In this document: piece after piece, positions 21,392 through 33,315 of the stretch
Layout of the letters: every line of letters starts with the position of its first letter
Numbering within the stretch: the stretch's first letter is position 1
NCBI RefSeq assembly: GCF_027579695.1
Contig: NC_083589.1
Location: 32,292,335-32,356,334 of the forward strand
Direction of reading: 5' to 3'
Length of the DNA: 64,000 bases
Source: Neoarius graeffei
Taxonomy: Eukaryota; Chordata; Actinopteri; Siluriformes; Ariidae
Translations under genes and position numbers: made by a program
Notes under the pieces: generated by a model
Told to the model about the DNA's origin: nothing
Database searches by the model: none
The model's input: the letters and a program-made list of their open reading frames with translations, nothing else

Positions 21392-22264
21392 CGTAGTATA
21401 TATTCTCAAATCACTTGTCTCTTTTTTGTTTCTGTTTAACATACCATTCTGACAGTTTGGCCATATTGCTGTGTTGAACAGCTTGTTGCACCTTCCATTA
21501 AAGTGTTCACTTTTGTACACATCTTCTTGCTTTATTCATTCAGTTGTGGGGAATGGTTAGTAAGGTTGATTCTGACCTAGGCTATGTTGAGGTCACATAT
21601 CTACTTTTTAAGTTCATGCTATAGTGCATACAATTTTAGAGATATAGCCTACATGTGCATATGCATTCTTCTTGGTGTTCTCACAAACAGGTGAAATAAA
21701 TCAGTTTAAATTTGGCCTATGGACATAGCCTGGCCTATTCTCAGCCATTACAAAATCTGTTGTCTGACCATAATTTAACTGATCTGTATACCACTATGCT
21801 ACTAGATAACAAAATGCCTGTTTGTTTTATTTCATGTGAGATGTTGATAAATGTGAGCTTCAACAAAATGATAAGAGCACCTCTCTGAGTGTCACGTTTA
21901 CGTAAAAAAAAGGTGTGCGTGCACGAGCATGGTCGCGCGCAAAAGTGTCCCGGTTTCAGACTAGGGAAATCTGGTCACCCTAAGCTAGAGAAGCAAATGA
22001 GGCATTCTGGCAAAAACAGAGTCTGAGAATGGCCCTTAAATAAGCAGCAGTGAAAACCAGGAAGTAAGTTCAGGGGAGAAGGAATTCCTGTCCCGGATCC
22101 AGATTGGCGCTGGCGTGAGAAATCCGTAATCTCCGGAGTGGATGTCCGGGGCAGAGCATGACATTAACATCATGTTAACATCCAATAGCAAGGCAGCCAA
22201 TAATCAGAGATAGGTTACTTTTTTGTTTGTTTAAAAATCACTTTTGCTGGAAATCTCTCTCGAT

Positions 22265-25200
22265 TTTATTCAAGATTCAAGATTCTTTTATTGTCACTGT
22301 ACCATACAGTACAGTGAAATTGAAGCAAGCAATACAGTCGGTGTATTCATACAAACACAGCATTTGGGGGGTGCATGTGTGTCAGATCTATACAAGACAA
22401 ACATTCAAGTAAAAAAGATAAATCTATATAAGATAGATTAGTCAATGAAAAAAGATAAACATGTCTATACAAAAGCTGCTTAAAAAAAGTAGTTCTATGT
22501 ATCTAGGGTGTGTCCTATGATACAGCAGGTTATTTCACAGTAATTAGTGAATGTATTGCACAATTAGGCATGATAATTGCACATTTGCCCATCTTTACAG
22601 AGTGCAGTTGAGCAGGAGCAATATAAATAAATAATTATAGGTGATCGAGATAATAAGGTGCATGTGGTTGTAAAAACATATACTATTCAGGTAAGAGGTA
22701 GACATGTAGAGGTGTAGACAGTTTGTGTTACCGTTCAGTCCTGTTTCTGTCTGTACTGCTGGCATTTGTGTAGGTGACTGGCTTTGTTCAGTTCACGTAT
22801 GATACTTGGGTAAAAGCTGTTCTTTAGTCTATTTGTCCATGACGCAATGGACCTGAACCGTCTACTAGAGGGCAGCGGTTCAAGAAGCTGGTGTCCAGGG
22901 TGGGAAGGGTCTTTTAAGATGTTGGTGGCTCTGCTGAGGCAACGAGTGGTGTAGAGTTGCTCTCGAGAGGGCAGTGGGCAGCCAATGATCTTCTGTGCAG
23001 AGTCAATGACTCTTTGAAGGGCTTTCTTGTCTGCCACAGAGCTGCTGGTGTACCATGTAGCGATACAGTATGTCAGCACACTCTCGATCGAGCAACGGCA
23101 GAAGGTCACTGGAAGCTGCTTGTGGAGGTTGTTCTTCTTGAGGATCCTCAGGAAGTACAGTCGCTGCTGTACCATTTTCACTGCTGCTGTGGAATTTGTG
23201 GTCCAGGTGAGGTCCTCTGCAATGTGTGTTCCCGGCAACTTGAGAGTGGGCACTCTTTCCACTCTGACCCTGCTGATTAGCAATGATGTGTAGTCCTTGT
23301 TGTGTTTTTGGAAGAACATTACGAGTTCTTTTGTTTTTGATGGGTTCAGGGCTAGGTTGTTTTCTTCACACCACCTTGTCAGTTTCTCGACGTCATCCCT
23401 GTAGGCTGTCTCATCATCTCTTGAGATAAGTCCAACCACAGTTGTGTCGTCCGCGAACTTGATGATGGTGTTGGTAGGGTGGGTGGGAGTGCAGTCATGG
23501 GTGTAAAGGGCATAGAGGAGAGGGCTCAGCACACAGCCCTGTGGGGTTCCAGTGCTGAGTATGAGGGTGGATGAGGTGTGGGGGCCTAGTCTTACCATCT
23601 GGGAGCAGTTGGTGAGGAAGTCCTTGATCCAGTGGCAGATGGTTTGAGAGAGTCCTAGGTCAGACAGTTTGGGAATCAGTCTGTATGGGATGACTGTATT
23701 GAATGCCAAGCTGTAGTCTATGAAGAGCATCCTCATGTAGCTGTCGTGCTGTTTGAGGTGGCAAAGTGCAGTGTGTAGGGCAGTGATTATCGCGTCCTCA
23801 GTAGACCTATTTGATCTCTAGGCGAACTGGTGTAGGTCGAAGGTGGCTGGGAGGTTGGTTTTGATGTGCTGCTGGACCAGCTTCTCAAAGCACTTCATGA
23901 TGATTGGAGTGAGTGCCACTGGGCGGTAGTCATTGAGGACACTGATGACTGGTTTCTTTGGTACTGGGATAATCATTGCTGATTTTAGGCAGGCTGGGAT
24001 GGTGGCCTTGGACAGGGACAGGTTGAACATGTTTGTGAAGACCACTGAGAGCTGGTCTGTGCATTCTCTTGGTACTCCTCCTGTTACTCCATCTGGTCCT
24101 GCAGCCTTCCTGGGGTTGACAGCCCTGAGTACACGCCTTACTTCATGCTCCTGTACACTTAGCATGTGGCTGTTGTAGGTGGGAGTCATTGTAATGTCTG
24201 CTGTCCCTGCCGTTCTTACCTCAAAGTGGGCAAAGAAGCAGTTAAGCTCTTCTGCTAATGCGGCATTCACCTCAACAGTCCTGTGATTGCTGTTTTTGTA
24301 AGTGGTGATGTGCTGGATCCCCTGCCATAGTCTCCGTGGGTTGTTGTAGGCAAAATGGTCCTCAATCTTTTTCCCATACTCAGCTTTTGCACCTTTGATG
24401 GCTCTCTTGAGGTTGGCTCTGGCTGTGCTGTATAGGGTTTTTCCCTCAGATTTAAATGCAGCATTGTGAGCCTTCAGGAGAGTTTTGACCTCCTTCATCA
24501 TCCAGGGTTTCTGGTTGGAATGTATCCGGATACGTTTGTCAACAGTGACACTGTCAACACAGTTGTTGATGTAACAGAGCACTGGTGATGTGTACTCTTC
24601 TAGTTCTTGAGCCTTAAAAATGTCCCAGTTCATTCTTTCAAAGCAGTCCTGGAGCTGTGAGATTGCTCCTTCAAGCCATGTTTTGAAAGTTTTGATGGTG
24701 GGGGGAGCTTTCTTCCTTGGGAGGGTGTATGCAGGGGTTAGGAGTATGGATAGGTGGTCTGACTGTCCTAAGTGAGGTAGTGGTGTGGTCTTATATCCAT
24801 TCTTGATGTTTGAGTAGGCTTTGTCCAAAGTGTTTTTCTCCCTGATTGCACACCTGATGTGTTGATGGAATTTCGGGAGAACTGCTTTTAAATCCACATG
24901 GTTGAAGTCCCCTGCTATAATGTGTACAGCCTTGGGGTTGGTATCTAGCTGGGAGTTGATGGTGTTTAGCAGGTAACTTTGTACTGTATTAGCATTAGTG
25001 TCCGGTGGAATGTAAACAGCTGTGACGATTACAGCAGTAAACTCTCCTGGAAGGTAGAAAGGCCTGCACTTAATCATCAAGAACTCCAGATCAGGAGAAC
25101 AATGCCTTCCCACGATGATGGTGTTGGAGCACCAGTTGTTGTATACATAAATGCAGAGCCTGCCACCTTTGTTTTTACTGGAGTCTTTGTTTCTGTCCCA

Positions 25201-25490
25201 GCGAAACATTATGCAGCCTGCTAGCTCCATAGCAGCATCGGGAATGTGCGGTTTTAGCCATGTCTCTGTTATTAGTAGAATGCAGCAGTCTTTTATGAGG
25301 TTGTTCGTGGACCTCTGGAGATGTAACTCATCCATTTTGTTGCTGATGGATCTGGCAGTGGTGAGGAAAACACTGGGAAGAGGTGGTTTGTGTGGTTGTT
25401 TCTTTAGCCTAGCAAGTAGGCCTGATACTGTCCGTGCATTCTTCCATGAGTCACTCATTCAGACTGGCATGGCAGAGTAGAATGAGATGT
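22265..25490 (-). mobile_element. Nearly full-length LINE of the L2/CR1/Rex1 group
   Basis: A single minus-strand reading frame (25458-22735) with one stop, plus a 3' UTR ending near 22265 in a region that reads, on the minus strand, as cagtgacaataaaagaatct followed by short repeats of AAGATTC type. Endonuclease and reverse transcriptase domains are both present. The 5' end lies shortly upstream of 25458. Little decay suggests recent activity. Confidence 0.88.
22735..25458 (-). pseudogene. LINE ORF2-like protein: AP endonuclease plus reverse transcriptase, one stop
   Basis: Read on the minus strand from ATG 25458. The endonuclease shows TETWL (about residue 65), AGDFN (182-186) and QSDHLSIL (232-239), the expected metal-binding and catalytic motifs. 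A linker region follows, then RT motifs [34 protein letters not shown] and FADDTTVVG. An in-frame TAG at 23820-23818, just after DLHQFA, is the only break; the frame continues unchanged to 22735, about 907 codons in all. The protein would nick DNA and copy the element's RNA at the target. Length suits this group. Whether the ATG at 25458 is the native start is uncertain, because there is no ORF1 evident upstream. Confidence 0.88.
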
Positions 25491-26098
25491 TGATCATCTG
25501 TATTGTATTCTCATAGAAAACATAAAAATGAATCAAGTACAGGGAACACATTTACAGGAAACAGGATAATCATTGTACTGAGTTACATTTTCAGTAAAGA
25601 CCATTTCGATTACAAAGTTCTGACATAAACTTGGACGAAACCTTTAAATTACTTACACACACTCTTTCCAGTGATTGGAAATGCATGCCAAGGAGCTTGT
25701 TGTTGTTGCAGCATGAGCAAAGATTAGCTGCTGATTGGGCATGTCCACACGTTGTCTTTTTCCCTTCATGATGTGTGTTTGTATGGTTTTCACTCTATGT
25801 GTGTGCCTAATTAAGTATAAAACTGAAAGGTTATGTATGTAATGATATTTTCTCAATCTATGACAGACTGTCATGATGGTTTCCTTACTGAACTTGTTGA
25901 GTTTTTGCTTGTGCTCATGTCCTAGCTGAGTACTAATACCAGAAGCATCACCTTGTGTCCATGACCCTACTTTTGCAGCCTATTAAAGGCTGTCATGGTC
26001 ATCCTCTGGCTATTCTCAGCAACCTGAGTGACCCATATGGTTTCTCCACTTAATTGTAGAACCATGGATATATTGTCCTTATAATTACCAATCATCGC
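25491..26098. other. Non-coding spacer
   Basis: No transposon or gene recognised. Confidence 0.4.

Positions 26099-26133
<35 letters not shown>
26099..26133. repeat. (AAT)n microsatellite
   Basis: About eleven AAT units; a SINE inserted at its right edge and the short AATAATAAT after the SINE is the matching duplication. Confidence 0.95.
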
Positions 26134-26134
<1 letters not shown>

Positions 26135-26516
26135 GGCGGCATGGTGGTGTAGTGGTTAGCGTTGTCACCTCACAGCAAGAAGGTCTGTGTTCGAGCCCTG
26201 TGGCCGGCGAGGGCCTTTCTGTGCGGAGTTTGCATGTTCTCCCTGTGTCCACATGGGTTTCCTCCGGGTGCTCCGGTTTCCCCCACAGTCCAAAGACATG
26301 CAGGTTAGGTTAACTGGTGACTCTAAATTGACCGTAGGTGTGAATGTGAGTGTGAATGGTTGTCTGTGTCTATGTGTCGGCCCTGTGATGACCTGGCGAC
26401 TTGTCCGGGGTGTACCCTGCCTTTCGCCCATAGTCAGCTGGGATAGGCTCCAGCTTGCCTGCGACCCTGTAGAACAGGATAAAGTGGCTAGAGATAATGA
26501 GATGAGATGAGATGAG
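26134..26516 (+). mobile_element. SINE, GAGAT-tail type
   Basis: Full-length plus-strand copy in an AAT microsatellite, flanked by AATAATAATAAT on both sides. B box reads GTTCGAGCCC. Confidence 0.93.
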
Positions 26517-26529
26517 AAAATAATAATAA

Positions 26530-26910
26530 TTAGTTAAATTTATATAGCGCCTTTCTCACACCCAAGGTCACATTTCAATTGGGGGAAGAAAGAGTCTACC
26601 AAAAAAGGATCAGGATTTAATTCCAATGGTGTAGCTACCCACAGGCCCACCAAAAGGCAAATGAAGATAAATCCTACACCACCTGCACAGCCACTGCGAT
26701 GGCATCAGGCAACATCACTCGAAACACCGCACCAAGCACAGAAGCACCGCCGCACAGAGCGCTGAATAATCCTGATGTTAAAAGAGCAACAAGCTCACTG
26801 CAGTCCATAGCAAGGAGCACAGGCATCACCCATGGTGGACCAAGGCCTGAAGGGAACCGACGCCCAAAACTGAGTCCAGAGCTACACCACAACCTGCAGA
26901 CAAAACATTA
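26530..26910. repeat. Unclassified dispersed-repeat-like sequence
   Basis: Starts with tttatatagcgcctttctca, a phrase common in fish interspersed repeats (from memory), and continues GC-rich to about 26905 before an A run. No TSD or terminal repeat could be fixed, and the short frame inside it shows no domain. Confidence 0.35.
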
Positions 26911-27130
26911 AAAAAAAATCACACTATACAAATGCAAAAAGAAAAACAAAAGGAGAAAAAAAATAAAAAGCTCCGGTGAGAAGCGGCAGCCAAAATGCGC
27001 ACACCATACTCTCAACCAGAAATGGAAATGCCTTCTCTTCCAGGAGGTTTATAACACTTCCTGATGCATTGATCGAACAGTGCTTTCCTTGGGCAGCTCT
27101 TACAATAAGTGCTGATATGTTTTTCAACAG

Positions 27131-27479
27131 GCGGCACGGTGGTGTAGTGGTTAGCACTGTCGCCTCACAGCAAGAAGGTCCTGGGTTCGAGCCCCGGGGC
27201 CGGCGAGGGCCTTTCTGTGTGGAGTTTGCATGTTGTCCGCGTGGGTTTCCTCCGGGTGCTCCGGTTTCCCCCACAGTCCAAAGACATGCAGGTTAGGTTA
27301 ACTGGTGACTCTAAATTGACCGTAGGTGTGAATGTGAGTGTGAATGGTTGTATGTGTCAGCCCTGTGATGACCTGGCGACTTGTCCAGGGTGTACCCCGC
27401 CTTTCGCCCGTAGTCAGCTGGGATAGGCTCCAGCTTGCCTGCGACCCTGTAGAAGGATAAAGCGGCTAGAGATAATGAG
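27131..27479 (+). mobile_element. SINE with 14-bp target duplication
   Basis: Flanked by ATGTTTTTCAACAG at 27117-27130 and 27480-27493. The body has lost a few bases around gcatgttgtccgcgtg and in the TGTCTGTGTCTATG segment. Tail reduced to GAGATAATGAG. Confidence 0.94.
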
Positions 27480-27688
27480 ATGTTTTTCAACAGGGAACGA
27501 TGAGCACTCAAAGCACTATTAGTGCTGTACTCTATTGAGGATGAGAATCACTCAATGTACTGCAACTGTATTCTGTTGAATGTGATAAAGACTCTAATGC
27601 TGATACTGACTTTAATTGAACTTAATTATACTCCATTAAGGTAGAGAATCATTCGAAGTACTGATGCTGTTTGGACAATGAACTCCTT

Positions 27689-28447
27689 CCCTGTGTCCGA
27701 AATTAATCCCTACTCACTATATAGGGCACTATATAGTTTGTTTGTTTTATCTGTAACTGCTTATCCCGCACGGGGTTGTGGGGGGCAAGCTGAAGCCTAT
27801 CCCAGCTGACCATGGACAAGAGGCAGGGTACACCCTGGACAAGTTGCCAGCTCATTGCAGGGCTGACACACACATAGAGACACAAACAACCATTCACACT
27901 CACAGTCAATAGTGGGGACGCCATTTTGTAGTGCTGTCTGAAACCTTAGTGAGGATTATTTACACTCTATATAGTGCACTCAAAGTATCCCACAATGCAT
28001 CATGAAAAGTAGTGTACGACCGATGGTCACTAACCAAAGCAATATATCCCATTATGCATTGCGGTCATGCTAAAAGAAATCAAATTAAAAGTCTCAAATT
28101 TGATTTAATAAAAGGCAGTGGCAAAGAAGAAAGTATTCAGCCTTGATAAAAAAAACAACTGAAAGATGCAGGCACTTTGTATTTATTAATGTGGGAAATA
28201 CACTCAGTATAATATGTATTTATCACAAAAATACATGCATGTATTTATTATTTTGAAAACCCACCAGCCGCCTGATCTGACATGTTTTAATTGTGCGACA
28301 GTAATGACGTAAATACTAGCGCGATGGAGTAGTGTCCGAAAGCGTTTTTTCATTTTACCAATGAGCTCACTATATAGTCCTCTATATAGTAATTCCCTAT
28401 ATATGGAGTAGGCAGTAGTGAATGAGTGAGCGATTTCGGACACAGGG
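27689..28447. mobile_element. Inverted-repeat DNA element (CCCTGTGTCCGAAAT ends)
   Basis: Left end CCCTGTGTCCGAAATT at 27689 is the inverse of GATTTCGGACACAGGG ending at 28447 (15 of 16). CACTATATAG-type palindromes follow inside both ends. No coding sequence and no clear flanking duplication. A partial SINE sits at 27748-27910. Confidence 0.75.
27748..27910 (-). mobile_element. Partial SINE, head missing
   Basis: Covers the tail and the CAGCTGACC to TTCACACTCAC body only, then joins the host element. 5' truncation is typical of LINE-driven insertion. Confidence 0.8.
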
Positions 28448-29207
28448 CATGTCTTCTCTTCACATAATGTCTGCCAATGACACGCCTTAGTTCTTAGTGC
28501 TCACCAGGATGTAGTTATAGTGCATGTCAAATGACATTTAATAATAAAGCCAGCACAATCACTTCCTTTATCCAGTGGGCTAATCTGCCCTTTTATGGCA
28601 TACACAAAGCACACAAATAGCACTCTCATCTGATAGACTGATAGGTTTGTTTATATGTTTTGACACCAGTAGGAAGGCTGGGTTCAGCCACAATGTGACA
28701 GGCTTGAAAACCTGTTCCCCCATACAAGCACTGTGTGCTGACCAATAGCTTATTCAAGTCGCTGACTCAACTCGCCATAGTGATGGTCAGCAAAAAAGCT
28801 GTCTTAAGTGAAAGCAATTTTATCCCTGCCTATTAGTCTATTAGTTTATACAGGAAGTTGCACAAACTGCTTATCACCAAGTCCAGGTCCGACTGTAGGA
28901 CTATTACTTTGTGTGGGGGCGGGAGGTGTTAAGAAGTGTCTTGATGAAATTAAATTCATTAATTCAATGTCTTTATGAAATTAAATTGAAATTTCAAAAT
29001 GTCGTTATGAAATTACGCCTTGCGTCTTTATGAACGCATGGACTCAAAGCCTTGTGCATTCTATATGGCTGATCAGTTTGAGTCTTGCACTCTATGGGGC
29101 AGATCCCTGTGTTTGTCGAGGGTCGATGGTGGAACGCTAAATGATACCATCCAAAATTTTAATTACGTTGGTTTAAATCATAATGCTCTTCTTATAGTGT
29201 AAGTATT
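28448..29207. other. Non-coding spacer
   Basis: No element recognised; includes AATTAAATTCATTAATTC-type short repeats near 28945-28990. Confidence 0.4.
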
Positions 29208-29480
29208 GAGATAAAAGGGGGAGAATATAAAGGGGAAAAAAGAAAAAAAACAATGAACTGAAGTCGATAGAAAGTCAAAACAGAAAGCTGGAAGGAAAAA
29301 GAGAAAGAGAGAAAGAAAAAAAGACAGACATAGTAGAACGAGTAGAAAGAGTGCAAGAAGAGAGCCAGACAAACAAGAGTTTGGAACAGAGTGGGACAAA
29401 GAGAGAGAATGAAGAGAAAAACAAGGGGTGACAGAGAAAGAGAGATGGAAAGACTAAGAAAGAAAAACAGACAGAGTTCA
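29208..29480. repeat. Purine-rich tract
   Basis: About 270 bp in which the plus strand is mostly A and G (GAAAGAGAGAAAGAAAAAAAG and similar). The minus strand therefore reads as a pyrimidine run and produces spurious Leu/Phe/Ser-rich frames. Confidence 0.8.
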
Positions 29481-30384
29481 CCCCACGTATGCACTAGTGG
29501 GGAATACAGCATAATTGAGTTAAACTGACAGGCAGGTAATGGTTTATATTACAGTATCTCTGGAAGTCCGTCACAATTCTTTCAATCTCTGATTTTTTGA
29601 ACAACAGAGTGCAGGTTAAACCTCTGTGTACTTGAGCGGATGTCACTGCGGCTGGATGATGTGTGTGTCTTCCCCTGCAGGATTTATTTTCGATGAACCT
29701 TTGCCTCAGCTGTCTGTATTTCACAATTTCTAACCCTCTGCCTCCTGAGCAGAGCTGTTCAGACTGTTAATAATCACCTCAATACCTGTCATGGCTTTCA
29801 GATGAAACAATGCAGCTGCGGTGCCTTGAACCTGCACATCAATGTGCTTAAAGCCACGCGCCACTCGCTTGCACCTCGACACACGCTTTAAAGCTAATGC
29901 CACGCTTTGTACTTGCTGATATGAAAGACCTTATTAAATCTTATTATTCTAGTTTGAAGGGGATAAATCTATCAAAGCTTCACATTCAATATGTTGAGCA
30001 TTTTATTTATTTTTTTGTTGTTGGTTTTGTTTGTTTTCTGAACATTTTTTAATTAAGTTGCACCACTGTTGTTGACGTGACAAGAAAAATGGAAGGCGCT
30101 GAGAGAGCAAACGAGAGAGTGATGTGTCCACATATATACACAAGCCATATTTGGAGCTTAGTTACAGGCATGTGGTGAGAACGTGATACTGAAATTGGGT
30201 ACTGAAGCTATATTTCACCCTGAAAATCAGATTTTGTACACTCAAAGCATATATAGAGGATGCTATCCAAGGCCAATAGTAAAAGCAGAAATAGGATACT
30301 ATTTATTGATTAGGCTTATGGTTGTTGGACACAAAGTTTCCAGGTAAACAGAATGTTTTGGACGAAAGTCCTTCTTCAGCTGTG
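29481..30384. other. Non-coding, unique-looking
   Basis: No repeat recognised. A pyrimidine-rich CAG at about 29680 could mimic a splice acceptor but no exon features follow. Confidence 0.4.
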
Positions 30385-30389
30385 CAACC

Positions 30390-30835
30390 TGTTAGCCCTG
30401 TGTGCCTTGGCACGTGCCCCTGAAGGCACACCTCGGGCTGCACGCATGCCAAACGAGCTCCAACATGCGCGCTGTGAACAAGGCGCAGCTGTCCTCAATT
30501 AGTGAACTAAATGTTGGGCTATTTAAGCACTGTGCTGAAGGTAATGCCATGCGAAATATTGCACCACGTTAGTGTGCATTACAGAGCCTTGTTTCCCATC
30601 CTTGTGGTTTTCCTGGTTTCTCGGCTCCTGTTCCTGGTTCTAGTTCTCATCCTCATTTTGCCTCCGATATCCTGTTCGTGCTTTGATTGACCTCTTGCCT
30701 GTTTTTGTGTTTTTGACCTTGCCTGCTGATTTGGACTGTTTGCTGTGTGTGGGTTTCCTGCACTTTTTGTATAAATCACACTGTATAATATTAAACACTT
30801 CTGCACTTACATCCACCTCTCTCGCGCACCTGACA
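30390..30835 (+). mobile_element. Solo LTR with CAACC target duplication
   Basis: Begins TGTTAGCCCTG and ends CACCTGACA. Flanked by exact CAACC at 30385-30389 and 30836-30840. AATATTAAACAC near 30787 resembles a polyadenylation region. No internal domain follows, so the LTR pair has recombined to one copy. Its orientation is inferred from the polyadenylation-like motif. Confidence 0.85.
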
Positions 30836-31673
30836 CAACCCTTACAAAAAGAAGTTTATTCAAGTGTGCTTCTAGTATACTTCTTTTAAACTAAAAATAA
30901 GAGAGTATGCTTTCAGTTTACTTTTTATTTACTTATCAGAAATATACTTCATAAAGTTATACATAAGTATATTTGGCTTATACTGAAAAGTGTATAGAAA
31001 AGTCTAAGTATATTAAGCTTATACTTAAGCTTTTGATCAAGATATACTTAACAAAAGTGTAATAAAGTATTAAAATGTTTGTGCCTTATGTTTAAGTGTA
31101 CTTGCCCCGTAGTTGTATTCATCCTTTTGATAGTAGCCTATAAAATACTTTTTTTTCACATATACTGGCTTCTTTGTGATAGACGTCAGCATGTTATAAA
31201 TCCCATCTTTTAAACCTACATGTACCATAAGTTTGTGGTCAGCTCTGGGGTGGAATAGCTTAAGAGTAAACAGTGTTGGAACTTAAACTTATCTTATGTA
31301 CATAGTGTTATTAACCCACAAAGAGACAGATAAAAATTTCTCTTATTTTATTTGCCAACAAATTTGAAAACAAAGGTGAGAACATTGTGACAGACTTGAA
31401 TCATACTGGCTGTCATTATACGCTATCACCAAAATACATCTGAATTTTTGAATTTTGTTTAGAGCTGGATGTCAATTTCAGTTTTCATTGTCATGTTTTT
31501 ATACTTTGGTATTTAATGCAATGTTGCTTTGAATTTTGATTTTTAAAGAAAATGAATATGCTCTTAATCCTGAGTATGAGAGTTTACTTCTCTTAGACTT
31601 AAAGTATACTTTTTATAAACTAAAAGTGGGCCAATTTAGTCCCAAGAAGTATTAGATTAGTTTACTTACAAGT

Positions 31674-33315
31674 CAGTGGCAGCTGGTAGTCTTTCAAACA
31701 GGGGAGGCTGGTCGGTTACGATATTTCCAGATTTTAAAAGAAAAAAGAAAAAACATCAATTTTGCCCATACTCTTGCCTCTGATCTGGCTGATTGTTGGC
31801 AGGGTCACAAACTGTGAAATAACAGGTTCTTTTGGCCCATTAGCCTACTGTCCAATATACATGATGGTGGTGTTGGGGGGGGTATATTTTAACATTTTAT
31901 ATTTTAAAATTGTGGCATGTTGTTTAAAAATTGATCATTATTGAAAGCAGCTCTTTGTCAGGAACCTCAGCAGTAACAGCAGAGTGTTCTAGAATAGGCA
32001 CAAGCACTGACCTTGGGGAGCCAAACATAGAGCTGGGTACCACACATTTCATTCAGTGACACTTTCCCTATATTTTACTTATTTTGACTGAGAAATGTTT
32101 TATTGACAATTTTGATAACCCTTCACTTTTAATCCAGGTCTGTAGTGTGAAATGTTCTCAGCTGTGTTTTTGTTTAAAAATGTTTTCCAAATTGTAGCTG
32201 TATTTAATTCATATCCAGAGAAATTTATATTCCAATATAATATACTCAGCATAAACATTTTAAATAGATTCTATATTTTTGGTCCATCCATGACATATTA
32301 CTAAAGTAGCCTATTTACTGTTGTTGATGTGGGTCACTTACTGTTAGCCAATTCACTTTCTCGTACCAGGAGAGCTGAAAGGAACGAGTATTATTCCCTA
32401 CCTTTTACACCAAGTCAATTTGAGGCGTTGGTCTACCCTGCTCTTTAATTTTAATTTTTTCCTCGAAAGAAAGACTGGCAAATGGCTTCGCCAAAATTAA
32501 ATCAGCAATGCTTGGCATCCGTGCGCAGCTTTCTTGCTAGCTGACTAGCCCCCTCAAGTTCAAGTTCAGTCACTCAAATAAACTAAATTTCTGGAACTAA
32601 GATAGCAAACTTGACAACACTATATTTACACTTTATTTACAATGAAAATATATACAAACTAAAAAAGCTGGTAGAAACCGTATGTAATGAATGAAATCGA
32701 AATGTAAGCTGATCTCTTACAATACACCACAGCACTTGCGAATCCGCATGGGACTGAACTGAAATTCACCGCTGCCTGTCTATATTTGAAACGAGCTGTC
32801 AATCAAAGAAAATATCCGGCCGCTTTCATCAATCACCAGTCTCCTCGCGGAAAGCTTTGCCATGTCCCTCCCACTGTGAGGCTGGGAGTCCGTCTTGCAT
32901 TTTGATATTGAAAAGCGCATAGCTCCCAAATGCCATTGAAGTCCACTGAGGCTGGGAGTCCGTGGGAGTCTGTGGGCGGGCGTTTTTGCAGTATTTGTCC
33001 AATAATCGTCTTGCATTTTGATATTGAAAAGCGCATAGCTCCCAAATGCCACTGAAGTCCACTGAGGCTGGGCTGCATCACGCTGTCACGAGGGGGAAAA
33101 ACTCACGCACACATTAGGCGAACTGGGGAAAGTTATAACGGAATTACTTTGCACTGTAGTTGGGTTGAGCACATATATTTCTATGATTCTGGATCTGAAA
33201 TAGCAATGTTATAAGGTCGGCTATAACATAAGCCTAGCACAATTCATCCTACACGATGTTCATCATTTTTAGAGGAGGCTGAGCCTCCCTCGTTGTCTTA
33301 GAGCAATCGCCCGTG
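31674..33315. mobile_element. hAT element with perfect 8-bp target duplication
   Basis: TTACAAGT occurs at 31666-31673 and 33316-33323. Ends are CAGTGGCAGCTGGTA and, inverted, CACGGGCGATTGCTC, consistent with hAT. Interior near 32870-33075 contains a local duplication. No transposase motif is seen. Confidence 0.85.
32874..33075. repeat. Two-copy local duplication inside the hAT
   Basis: A segment of about 65 bp containing gtcttgcattttgatattga and cgcatagctcccaaatgcca is present at about 32891 and again at about 33008, each followed by gaagtccactgaggctggg. The separating sequence contains a third partial copy of gaggctgggagtccgtggg. Confidence 0.85.

Larger units (their letters stand above)
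19930..21982 (+). mobile_element. hAT element inside the gypsy LTR, 8-bp target duplication
   Basis: Exact direct repeats AGCTAGAG lie at 19922-19929 and 21983-21990. Ends TAGGGTGACCAGACGTCCC and, inverted, TAGGGTGACCAGATTTCCC form the terminal repeat. Sub-terminal GTCCCGG-type motifs recur at both ends. It holds a first transposase exon (20285-20383) and a palindromic insertion (20521-21391). No catalytic core is present. Confidence 0.9.
15733..22163 (-). mobile_element. Degenerate Ty3/gypsy LTR retrotransposon
   Basis: LTRs at 15733-16245 and 19514-22163 begin TGTT and end GACA. Five-base target duplications TTAAC lie at 15728-15732 and 22164-22168. Between the LTRs, minus-strand gag and pol remnants are recognisable in order gag, protease, RT, RNase H start, integrase core. 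All frames are broken. The right LTR is longer because it holds a hAT element and a local duplication. The right LTR is the 5' LTR in transcription order. Confidence 0.9.
19514..22163 (-). repeat. 5' LTR of the minus-strand gypsy element, split by a hAT
   Basis: LTR sequence occupies 19514-19929 and 21983-22163. Between about 19750 and 19860 a short motif (ccatgaaccagaaataaccc) is repeated, making this LTR longer than its partner. The hAT insertion accounts for the rest of the extra length. Confidence 0.88.

Noticed and set aside
29178-29512. Leu/Phe/Ser-rich minus-strand frames that look like membrane proteins
   Set aside because: They are the complement of a purine-rich tract; several overlapping frames stay open only because of base composition.
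32780-33081. Repeated peptide QWHLGAMRFSISKCKT as a protein repeat
   Set aside because: It results from a local DNA duplication inside a hAT element and appears in three frames at once.
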